From positions 1 to 11,368 of the forward strand of contig CALVXV010000028.1 of NCBI GenBank assembly GCA_944371685.1: a stretch of 11,368 nucleotides of DNA. Direction: 5' to 3'. The stretch is from an uncultured Bacilli bacterium (lineage in GTDB: Bacteria > Bacillota_I > Bacilli_A > RF39 > UBA660). Shown piece by piece: positions 1 to 5,770 of the stretch. The position numbers and the translations under genes are program-made. The notes beneath the pieces were generated by a model, which ran no database searches, was not told where the DNA came from, and worked only from the letters and a program-made list of their open reading frames with translations. How positions within the stretch are numbered: the first letter of the stretch is position 1; every line of letters begins with the position of its first letter.

Positions 1-477
1 ATATTTTAAATTATAAGTTCCTGGTGTGTTTATATCATATGTTCCTTCGATTTGACAAGTTGGTTTATTATCATAGTTATCAACACATATTATGTTATCT
101 AGGTCTGGTTCTTGTCCTATTTGGGTGGAATAATTACTACTGACCCATACTAATGGTTTTTCGGTATCTTTTATTTCAATTTGAAAGGTGCCTTTTCTTT
201 TTTTATTATCTTTATTTAGGTAGATAAAGGTGATATCTTGTTTACCAAGTTTATTGGTATTAATTTTATCTTGTTTTAATATTTTTCCTTCAATAGTATT
301 TATATAATCTTCAACATTTGATTTAGTATAAACTTCTGTTTGAAGGTTTTCTTTTAAGGTGAATCCTGAGTTATCATCGACAATTCTATTATTTAGATAA
401 ATAACAAGGCTAGTTATAATTAAAATTATTAGTATTATAACTATAGTTATAATTATTTTATTGAATTTCTTTTTCAC
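1..477 (-). CDS. Membrane-anchored protein with Ig-like repeats, 5' part only
   Basis: The open frame runs off the left edge, so 159 codons of the N-terminal part are visible and there is no stop. The GTG start at 477 is chosen because an AAGGAAGTGA ribosome site (494-483) sits at good spacing; an in-frame GTG at 486 lies inside that site. Residues 2-7 are basic (KKKFNK), followed by one hydrophobic helix at about 8-27, which fits an uncleaved signal-anchor with the rest outside the cell. Residues about 65-110 and 113 onward look like tandem bacterial Ig-like (DUF5011-type) modules: the first closes with KDTEKP and the second has the 'NTPGTYNLKY' strand. Two cysteines (131 and 141) flank a short hairpin. 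In related Bacillota such modules often precede a cell-wall enzyme such as a D-Ala-D-Ala carboxypeptidase, but that part lies outside the window, so function is open. It is transcribed separately, after the abgT terminator. Confidence 0.75.
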   Translation of the reverse strand, partial: MKKKFNKIIITIVIILIILIITSLVIYLNNRIVDDNSGFTLKENLQTEVYTKSNVEDYINTIEGKILKQDKINTNKLGKQDITFIYLNKDNKKRKGTFQIEIKDTEKPLVWVSSNYSTQIGQEPDLDNIICVDNYDNKPTCQIEGTYDINTPGTYNLKY

Positions 478-499
478 AGTAATCACTTCCTTTTAATTT

Positions 500-508
500 A
501 TTTTATCA
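500..508 (-). promoter_or_regulatory. Extended -10 promoter for the Ig-like gene
   Basis: On the minus strand TGATAAAAT reads as a TGn extension (508-506) plus a -10 box TAAAAT (505-500), one mismatch from TATAAT. It lies just after the abgT terminator U-tract. The predicted start near 493 gives a leader of only about 16 bases. No good -35 is visible, as is usual for extended -10 promoters. Confidence 0.4.
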
Positions 509-517
509 GAAGTTAGC

Positions 518-542
518 AAAAACTCCAACTATAAAGTTGGAG
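518..542 (-). terminator. Intrinsic terminator overlapping the abgT stop codon
   Basis: In the minus-strand RNA, CTCCAAC (542-536) pairs with GTTGGAG (529-523) around a six-base loop, followed by five Ts (522-518). The 5' arm is coding sequence (the end of the penultimate codons), and the TAG stop (531-529) straddles the loop and the first base of the 3' arm. It ends the parA-parB-mscS-DUF951-abgT unit. Confidence 0.85.
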
Positions 543-2043
543 CGGCGGCCGTTGGTCCAAGAGGAAGACCTATGACAAAGAAACCTATAACAATAATGAA
601 CCATAATACGGCAAAAATTAAAGCGGTTGGTCTAAGTAGATTTAAAGTTCCAAAAACGGTTATTTTATTACTTTCTTTATTATTGTATTTTTCTAAGAAA
701 GCAAGCATGACAATAAAATATACAAAGAATGGAGTCATACCTTTTCCAACACTATCAGCAGCTTTGAATATGAATTGAGTAAAGTCTGGAGTGATGTTGG
801 CTTTCATAAATAGTGGAACAAGTATAGGTGAGGCTAGTGTCCATTTAGTTATAGCATCCGGAATAAAGAAGGACATTAAAATTATCGCAATAAACATGGT
901 TGTAATGAGTGGTAGTCCTGTAAATTCTAGGTTACTCATAAATGAAATTAACCATGAGGCAATGACGGTTCCTAAGTTAGTCCAGTTTAAAATACTGACA
1001 AGTAAAGAGGCAAAAAACATTAATATGAACATATAGCCTAAGTTATCAAATTCTTTTGATAGGCCAACACTAAAGTCATTGGTATTTTTGATGTTTTTAG
1101 AAATGAAACCATAAATACCTGAGCAAATCATCATAATGATTAAGAAAACAAAGGCAAAGGCATCAGTGAATGGGGCATCTGGCCCTAGTAACTGGGCAAC
1201 ATAATCAGTTTGGCTAGTATCTAATAAAATTCCAGAGCCAGGTAAACCTGGAATAATTGTATAGATAAATACTAACATTAAAACAATGAAAGCTATAGTA
1301 CTAAATAATAGGCCTTTTTTAGAGATGATTAAGTCGTCATCTTCTTTTACTGATTCTTTAACTTTCGGTCTTAGGATGTTTTCGATGATTAGAGTTCCAA
1401 AGAAGGAAAGAATTAAAGTGGCGGCAATCATGGCATAGGAATTAGACCAAGCGTTGAAAATATAATTTTCATCAACATCGACGGTGGCCGCTGCTTTAGT
1501 AAGCAGACCTAACTGGTAGTCATCGTAGTTGAATACTAAACCAGCACCATAACCCATACTGACACCAATAAAGGCTGTTAATATACCAAGCATGGAGTTA
1601 CGACCTAAATATTGATATATTACAGCGGTAAGTGGTAAAACTAAGACAAAACCATATTCGCCCAAAAATGACGAAATAATTCCTGCAAATAATGTGAAGA
1701 AGGTCACAACACCTGGTTTTAACCGGCGTAATGGGGTAAACATAGCTTTGAATAAACCACTGGCTTTACCAATTGATACAGCCATTAAGGAAATTATTAA
1801 TAGAACTAGTGGTTCAAAGGTTTTAAAAGTATCAACTGGGGAAGAAAAAAAGTATTTTAATCCTTCTTCAGAAAAGACACTTCTGACAGTAACCATTGAT
1901 GTTTCTAGGCTATTATTGTTAATTCTAGTTATTTCTCCTTGAACACCTAAAGCGGAGCATATGCCACTTATTATCATAATTATAAGGGTAAGAATGATAA
2001 TGGTTATGACGGGACCGAGGAGTAATTTTTTCTTTTTTTTCAT
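529..2043 (-). CDS. AbgT-family membrane transporter
   Basis: This 504-residue polytopic membrane protein matches the AbgT family (p-aminobenzoyl-glutamate transporters; relatives MtrF and YdaH are also described as antimetabolite exporters). A basic N-terminus is followed by a helix at 11-33, an outer loop to about 76 and roughly ten more hydrophobic segments. Family-like signatures are the glycine-rich GYGAGLVFNYDD stretch (164-175), the SFFIPDAITKW region (391-401, the re-entrant hairpin area) and the following ASPILVP...DSVGKGMTPFFVYF block (404-443). Length is normal for the family. The ATG at 2043 has an ideal AAGGAGG site (2056-2050), whose first bases are the stop codon of the DUF951 gene, so the two are translated from one message. 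Substrate cannot be read from sequence: aminobenzoyl-glutamate uptake or drug/metabolite efflux are both possible. It occupies the slot after DUF951 where ychF or serS is often found in Bacillota. Confidence 0.85.
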   Translation of the reverse strand: MKKKKKLLLGPVITIIILTLIIMIISGICSALGVQGEITRINNNSLETSMVTVRSVFSEEGLKYFFSSPVDTFKTFEPLVLLIISLMAVSIGKASGLFKAMFTPLRRLKPGVVTFFTLFAGIISSFLGEYGFVLVLPLTAVIYQYLGRNSMLGILTAFIGVSMGYGAGLVFNYDDYQLGLLTKAAATVDVDENYIFNAWSNSYAMIAATLILSFFGTLIIENILRPKVKESVKEDDDLIISKKGLLFSTIAFIVLMLVFIYTIIPGLPGSGILLDTSQTDYVAQLLGPDAPFTDAFAFVFLIIMMICSGIYGFISKNIKNTNDFSVGLSKEFDNLGYMFILMFFASLLVSILNWTNLGTVIASWLISFMSNLEFTGLPLITTMFIAIILMSFFIPDAITKWTLASPILVPLFMKANITPDFTQFIFKAADSVGKGMTPFFVYFIVMLAFLEKYNNKESNKITVFGTLNLLRPTALIFAVLWFIIVIGFFVIGLPLGPTAAAPTL

Positions 2044-2054
2044 AGCTGTCCTCC

Positions 2055-2237
2055 TTACAGTTTAACTATTTTTTTCATTTTTTTATTAAATTCAATCCTA
2101 GGCAACATGATACTACGGCCACAGCCTAGACATTTTATTTTTATATCAGCACCTAACCTTGTTATTTCCCATTCGTTGTGTCCACATGGGTGGGCTTTTT
2201 TCATTATTACTATACTACCTAATTTATATTCAGACAT
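2055..2237 (-). CDS. DUF951 family small zinc-ribbon-like protein (YyzM-like)
   Basis: This 60-residue protein matches the DUF951 family: the N-terminus YKLGSIVIMKKAHPCG is followed by EWEITRLGADIKIKCLGCGR and a basic tail. Cysteines 18, 36 and 39 with neighbouring His16/His20 suggest a small metal-binding or zinc-ribbon-like fold; metal binding is inference. The molecular function of the family is unknown. The frame stays open upstream to 2249, but the ATG at 2237 is preferred because family members begin just before the YKLG motif; an AGGG (2253-2250) 12 bases upstream is a weak ribosome site. The start overlaps the mscS stop by 8 bases (ATGTCTGA), implying translational coupling. A location between mscS/parB and the next gene is typical of Bacillota origin regions. 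Confidence 0.85.
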   Translation of the reverse strand: MSEYKLGSIVIMKKAHPCGHNEWEITRLGADIKIKCLGCGRSIMLPRIEFNKKMKKIVKL

Positions 2238-3018
2238 TATGGACATCAACCCTGTGATAAGATAAGGTTAGATTATTAGCTTCGGCCTCTTTTTTTATTT
2301 CTTTTAGAAAAATCCGATTGAATTCAAAGTTTTTCATGGGTGCAACTTCAGCTTCTATTCGGTAAACGACCGATTCCGTTTTTAATTCTTCAATGCCTAA
2401 AATAGTTATTGGTCTTTTTAGGTAATTGACCATTTTAGAAACCCTTTCAATTACTGTTTTTAATATTGCTTCGGCTTGATCAGTTGAATTTTCATATGAG
2501 ATTTCAACATCCACAACGCAAACCGCTGGCATAATACTATAATTAATTACTTCAGTAATATTACGATTGGCAATTATTTTTACTTCACCAGTATAGGCTC
2601 TAATTTTAGTTGTTTTCATACCTAAGTAAATAACATTACCTCGGAAGGTACCAACTTGAATATTATCACCAACTTTGAATTGATCTTCAGTTAAAATATC
2701 TGCTCCACCTAAAAAGTCTTTAATCATATCTTGCATAGCTAAACCAGCTACAGCTCCGGCTACTCCTAGTGAAGCAATTAGGGCTTTGGTATCAACACCC
2801 CATGTAGCTAAAATTGTGAGTAAAGCTATAATTAAGATAACATATTTAATTACATTAATTAAAATTGTTAAAAGTGTAAGAGCCTTTTTATTTGAGCGAG
2901 TTTTAGCTTTTTTGATGAAGAAATTACTCATTACTTGTTTAATAATAAAATATAAAATTAAGGCACTAATGATAATACATATAGTTGTAATTACTTCTTT
3001 GGTTAATATGTTTTCCAT
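2230..3018 (-). CDS. Small-conductance mechanosensitive channel (MscS family)
   Basis: A 262-residue MscS-type channel, which opens under membrane tension to release solutes during osmotic downshock. Three membrane helices are visible at about 8-27, 47-72 and 79-108; the third is the Gly/Ala-rich pore helix (LIASLGVAGAVAGLAMQ) ending in KDFLGGADIL. The beta domain follows (GDNIQVGTFRGNVIYLGMKTTKIR, about 117-140), then the alpha/beta C-terminal domain. The size fits the short YkuT-like class with three helices and no extra periplasmic domain. The ribosome site AAAGGAG (3032-3026) is formed by the last two codons of parB, 7 bases from the ATG, and only 4 bases separate the genes. Its place beside parB is seen in other Bacillota and is likely an old operon arrangement rather than a functional link to segregation. 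Confidence 0.9.
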   Translation of the reverse strand: MENILTKEVITTICIIISALILYFIIKQVMSNFFIKKAKTRSNKKALTLLTILINVIKYVILIIALLTILATWGVDTKALIASLGVAGAVAGLAMQDMIKDFLGGADILTEDQFKVGDNIQVGTFRGNVIYLGMKTTKIRAYTGEVKIIANRNITEVINYSIMPAVCVVDVEISYENSTDQAEAILKTVIERVSKMVNYLKRPITILGIEELKTESVVYRIEAEVAPMKNFEFNRIFLKEIKKEAEANNLTLSYHRVDVHNV

Positions 3019-3022
3019 TTAA

Positions 3023-3898
3023 TTACTCCTTTATATTTAAAATTTCTAGTATTCTATTTAAGTCTGCATTGTTTGTAAAGGATATTTCAATTTTTTTGTC
3101 TTTGATTTTTACTTTGGTATCTAGTTTATCTCTAAGCATATCTTGAACATATTTATATTCATTGTTTTTTGGTTTTCTTATTGTTTGATGTTTTTTAGGA
3201 ATATTTTCACTTTGCTGTTCAACATCTCTAACGGTTAAACCTTTTTCAGTAATATCAGTCGCCATTTTAACTATTTCTTCTTTATCTTCAATTTTGCTTA
3301 AGGCTCTAGCGTGGCCCATTGTAAGCTTTCCGGTTTGAATCATATCTTGAACTTCGCCAGGCAATCTTAAGAGGCCTAACATGTTGGTGATATGGCTTCT
3401 ACTTTTACTAACTTTTTTAGCTAATTGTTCTTGGGTTAATTTTAGTTTATCAATTAAACTTTTATAAGCTTTTGCTTCTTCTAGGGCGTTTAAATTTTCT
3501 CTTTGAAGGTTTTCTAATAAGGCTATTTCAGCCATTTTTTCGTCGCTTATTTGTCTGATGATTGCAGGTATTGTTTTTTTGCCAGCTATTTTACTGGCTC
3601 TGAGCCTTCTTTCACCAGCAATAACATCATATCCTTTGATACTTTTTTTAACAATAATCGGTTGAAATACACCGTTTTCTTTAATAGAATTGGCTAGTTC
3701 ATTTAAGGCATCTTCATCAAATATTGTTCTTGGCTGATAAGGATTTGGTCTTAATTCATCAATATTTAATTCAACTATTTCTTCATGTTTTGTATCTTCA
3801 TATATGTTTTTTTCAAAGTCACTTACATTATTAACATTTAAGTTATCTAAGTCAAATAATTGTTCTAGGCCTTTACCTAGGGCTCTTCTATTTTCCAT
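3023..3898 (-). CDS. parB: Chromosome partitioning protein ParB (Spo0J-like)
   Basis: A 291-residue ParB that binds parS sites near the origin, loads as a CTP-dependent clamp and works with ParA in chromosome segregation. Visible parts: an N-terminal ParA-stimulating segment RALGKGLEQLF (5-15), the start of the ParB N domain (NIDELRPNPYQPR, 45-57), the CTP-binding arginine motif GERRLRA (95-101), the second nucleotide motif ENLQREN (129-135), a helix-turn-helix at about 155-176 (LTQEQLAKKVSKSRSHITNM) and the conserved TMGHARAL (193-200). The C-terminal 45 residues fit the dimerisation domain. A Noc-like nucleoid occlusion role is the alternative, but direct coupling to parA favours ParB. The start overlaps the end of parA by 11 bases, with GAGGTGA (3914-3908) upstream of the ATG. 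No parS-like palindrome was seen in the window. Confidence 0.93.
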   Translation of the reverse strand: MENRRALGKGLEQLFDLDNLNVNNVSDFEKNIYEDTKHEEIVELNIDELRPNPYQPRTIFDEDALNELANSIKENGVFQPIIVKKSIKGYDVIAGERRLRASKIAGKKTIPAIIRQISDEKMAEIALLENLQRENLNALEEAKAYKSLIDKLKLTQEQLAKKVSKSRSHITNMLGLLRLPGEVQDMIQTGKLTMGHARALSKIEDKEEIVKMATDITEKGLTVRDVEQQSENIPKKHQTIRKPKNNEYKYVQDMLRDKLDTKVKIKDKKIEISFTNNADLNRILEILNIKE

Positions 3899-4673
3899 TC
3901 CTTGAAATCACCTCTTTTGCTAAATTTATATAAGCTTCGGCACCACGGCTTTTTGGATCATAATTGATAATCGGTTTACCATGGCTTGGAGCTTCAGATA
4001 GTCTGACTAATCTTGGGATGATTGTGTCATAGACTCTTTCTTTGAAATAGCTTTTAATATCTTGTACGACTTCTAAGCCTAAATTAGTTCTATTATCAAG
4101 CATAGTTAATAGTACACCTTCAATATCTAAGGTAGGATTTAACGTTTTTTGAGCGAGCATGATTGAATTTAATAATTGCATTATTCCTTCTAAGGCAAAG
4201 AATTCACACTGTACAGGAATAATGACAGAATTTGCAGCTGTTAGAGCATTAGTTGTTAAAAGACCAAGTGAAGGTGGACAGTCAATGATAATATAATCAA
4301 ATATGTCCTTCACATCTTCTAATTGATTTTTTAATTGTTTAGTTTTTGAAAATTCAGGATCTAAATGACTTTTTTCAGCTAATTCCAAGTCAGCTCCAGC
4401 TAATGATATTGTCGCTGGAATGATATAAAGATTTTTGAATTTCGTTTTCTTTATAACTTCTTTGACAGTTGCTTCGCCAATTAATAAATCATATATACTT
4501 TTTTTGATATCACCTTTGTCAATTCCAAGGCCAGTTGTACTATTTCCTTGTGGGTCCAAATCTATAAGTAAAGATTTTTTACCTAAGTAGCCTAAGCATG
4601 CGGCTAAGTTAATACTAGATGTTGTTTTACCAACACCACCTTTTTGATTGACAAGTGCAATTATTTTTCCCAT
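3888..4673 (-). CDS. parA: Chromosome partitioning ATPase ParA (Soj)
   Basis: A 261-residue Walker-type ATPase of the ParA/Soj family, which binds DNA as an ATP dimer and is released by ParB to move or separate origins. Motifs: deviant Walker A KGGVGKTT (11-18), A' motif LIDLDPQGN (36-44), Walker B region IIIDCPPSLG (128-137) and the C-terminal Soj signature LSEAPSHGKPI...YDPKSRGAEAY (225-248). The N-terminus starts directly with MGKIIALVNQKGG, so there is no helix-turn-helix extension as in plasmid P1-type ParA; this is the chromosomal short form. A GGTGG ribosome site lies 5 bases from the ATG. It heads the five-gene unit ending at the abgT terminator. Confidence 0.95.
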   Translation of the reverse strand: MGKIIALVNQKGGVGKTTSSINLAACLGYLGKKSLLIDLDPQGNSTTGLGIDKGDIKKSIYDLLIGEATVKEVIKKTKFKNLYIIPATISLAGADLELAEKSHLDPEFSKTKQLKNQLEDVKDIFDYIIIDCPPSLGLLTTNALTAANSVIIPVQCEFFALEGIMQLLNSIMLAQKTLNPTLDIEGVLLTMLDNRTNLGLEVVQDIKSYFKERVYDTIIPRLVRLSEAPSHGKPIINYDPKSRGAEAYINLAKEVISRNGK

Positions 4674-4708
4674 TTATACCACCAGTTTCCATATTTATAG
4701 CTATATAC

Positions 4709-4717
4709 ATTTTAACA
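4709..4717 (-). promoter_or_regulatory. Candidate promoter of the parA operon
   Basis: On the minus strand TGTTAAAAT gives a TGn extension (4717-4715) and a -10 box TAAAAT (4714-4709). The predicted start is near 4702, a leader of about 29 bases. A 10-base palindrome TATAGCTATA (4696-4705) covers the predicted start and could be an operator, though such palindromes are common in AT-rich DNA. The upstream gene has its own terminator, so a promoter is needed here. Confidence 0.4.
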
Positions 4718-4756
4718 CAACAAGTAAAATAAATCTATGGTAAAAAGATAGATATG

Positions 4757-4786
4757 AAAAAAATACCTTATTTTATTTGGTATTTT
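4757..4786 (-). terminator. Intrinsic terminator with the stop codon in its loop
   Basis: The minus-strand RNA arms AAAATACC (4786-4779) and GGTATTTT (4767-4760) pair over 8 bases around an 11-base loop, and the T run continues to 4757. The TAA stop of the small membrane protein (4775-4773) lies inside the loop; the 5' arm is its coding sequence. Confidence 0.8.
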
Positions 4787-5108
4787 GGTTTATAATATTT
4801 TTCATTTTATCATATTGCTTGTATAGATATTGGACATGGTTTTCTAAGAAAAAGTAATGTCTAACATAAAAAATTAAAACTATTAGAGCTAGATATAAAA
4901 TGATTAAAAATAACCATGTTTTAAATGATATGATGACAGCTAGAAAGACAAAGACTCCATAAAATAGAGTTACTAATAAATGAATTAGACGTTCGTGCTG
5001 AAAAAATTTTATTTTGATTAAATGGTTTTCGATATCTTTGTCAGTTATATTTTTATCTTTTATTTTTTTATCAGTTTCTTTGACATAGTCGCCTAGATAT
5101 TCACGCAT
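4773..5108 (-). CDS. Uncharacterised small protein with two membrane helices
   Basis: I do not recognise the family with certainty. The 111-residue protein has a charged N-terminal part (1-35, many Lys/Asp, probably helical), a conserved-looking KIKFFQHERLIHLL lead-in, two hydrophobic helices at about 42-60 and 64-82, then an aromatic/His-rich stretch YVRHYFFLENHVQYLYKQYDK. Both ends are predicted on the same side, probably cytoplasmic given their charge. A strong AAGGAGG site (5122-5116) lies 7 bases before the ATG, and promoter and terminator are both recognisable, so this is a real one-gene transcript. It diverges from the nitroreductase gene, with 90 bases between the starts. No function can be assigned. 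Confidence 0.75.
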   Translation of the reverse strand: MREYLGDYVKETDKKIKDKNITDKDIENHLIKIKFFQHERLIHLLVTLFYGVFVFLAVIISFKTWLFLIILYLALIVLIFYVRHYFFLENHVQYLYKQYDKMKNIINQNTK

Positions 5109-5132
5109 ATAAATACCTCCTTATTTTATTTA

Positions 5133-5141
5133 ATTATATCA
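5133..5141 (-). promoter_or_regulatory. Extended -10 promoter of the two-helix protein gene
   Basis: TGATATAAT on the minus strand is a perfect TGn (5141-5139) plus TATAAT (5138-5133). The predicted start is near 5126 and the leader about 18 bases, just enough for the AAGGAGG site. No clear -35 is seen. Confidence 0.6.
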
Positions 5142-5170
5142 CAAAACTAGTTTTTATTTTAAAATAGTTA

Positions 5171-5176
5171 TATAAT
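5171..5176 (+). promoter_or_regulatory. -10 box of the nitroreductase promoter
   Basis: TATAAT is perfect, with a predicted start near 5183 and a leader of about 16 bases. The -35 position reads TAGTTT, a poor match. Together with the opposing -10 it forms a 9-base inverted repeat (5131-5139 and 5170-5178), so the divergent pair may be co-regulated. Confidence 0.45.
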
Positions 5177-5198
5177 TAAAGTAGGAGAGTGATAAATT

Positions 5199-5690
5199 AT
5201 GGAATTATTTGAAACAATTAATAGTCGTTTTTCCAATAGAAAATTTTTAGAAAAACAAATTAGTGATGAGGATTTAAGTAAGATTTTAAAAGCTGGAATG
5301 CAGGCTCCAGTTGGTAGAGGAAAATATGAAGATATGCATATAACGGTTATTCAAAATAAAACTTTACTTGATGAAATAACTAATTTAGCTGATAGAAGTG
5401 TATTTTATAATGCGCCTACTTTAGTTATAATATCAGCTAAAGATGATGGGCATGGCTTAGATAAAGAAAATAGTGCATGTGTAGCCATGAATATGTTGCT
5501 TGGAGCGACAGCTTTAGGTCTTGGTTCAATTTATTTGAATTTAGTTATTGGTTTAATTAAAGAACATAGGGATATTTTAGCTAAGTTAAATTTACCTGAG
5601 GGGTTTGTTCCAATTGTAGGAATTGGACTTGGATATGCGGATGGCAGTCACATTAGGGAGCATTCTATTGATGTAGATTATATTAAATAG
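5199..5690 (+). CDS. Nitroreductase family flavoprotein
   Basis: A 163-residue protein of the nitroreductase superfamily: FMN-dependent NAD(P)H oxidoreductases that usually act as dimers in the cytoplasm on quinones, nitro compounds or other acceptors. The N-terminal NSRFSNRKF (8-16) corresponds to the family's phosphate-binding Arg-rich motif, followed by LSKILKAGMQAPVGRG; the middle SACVAMNMLLGATALGLGSIYLN block and the C-terminal PIVGIGLGYADG motif are also typical. It is at the short end of the family. The substrate cannot be inferred. It starts at the ATG 11 bases after AGGAG (5183-5187). It is the only plus-strand gene here, is monocistronic, and converges on the FAD oxidoreductase with 64 bases between the stops. 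Confidence 0.9.
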   Translation: MELFETINSRFSNRKFLEKQISDEDLSKILKAGMQAPVGRGKYEDMHITVIQNKTLLDEITNLADRSVFYNAPTLVIISAKDDGHGLDKENSACVAMNMLLGATALGLGSIYLNLVIGLIKEHRDILAKLNLPEGFVPIVGIGLGYADGSHIREHSIDVDYIK

Positions 5691-5711
5691 CAAGGATTAT
5701 TCCTTGTTTTT
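5691..5711 (+). terminator. Intrinsic terminator abutting the nitroreductase stop
   Basis: CAAGGA (5691-5696) pairs with TCCTTG (5701-5706) around a TTAT loop, followed by five Ts. The hairpin begins at the base right after the TAG stop (5688-5690), and two stop-codon bases can extend the stem. Confidence 0.85.
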
Positions 5712-5736
5712 ATTTAGAAATTTATATTTTTAGATG

Positions 5737-5770
5737 AAAAAATACCAAAGAAATTTATTCTTTGGTATTT
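5737..5770 (-). terminator. Strong intrinsic terminator with the stop codon in a 5-base loop
   Basis: A perfect 13-base stem (5740-5752 with 5758-5770) encloses the loop 5753-5757; the TAA stop of the FAD oxidoreductase (5757-5755) fills three of its five bases. Six Ts follow on the minus strand to 5737. The 5' arm encodes the last residues N-T-K-E. There is no T run on the other side, so it acts in one direction only. Confidence 0.9.

Noticed and set aside
572..1942. Plus-strand open frames of 68-82 codons opposite the transporter gene (572-778, 791-1036, 1694-1942)
   Set aside because: They lie antisense to a clearly conserved membrane protein, lack convincing ribosome sites and family features, and are explained as frame shadows.
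2786..3022. Plus-strand frame opposite the mscS start
   Set aside because: Its hydrophobic, Ile-rich translation is the mirror of the mscS membrane helices; no promoter or ribosome site.
3023..4772. A parS centromere near parAB
   Set aside because: No sequence like the Spo0J-type 16-base palindrome with a CACGTG core was seen here or elsewhere in the window; it probably lies outside.
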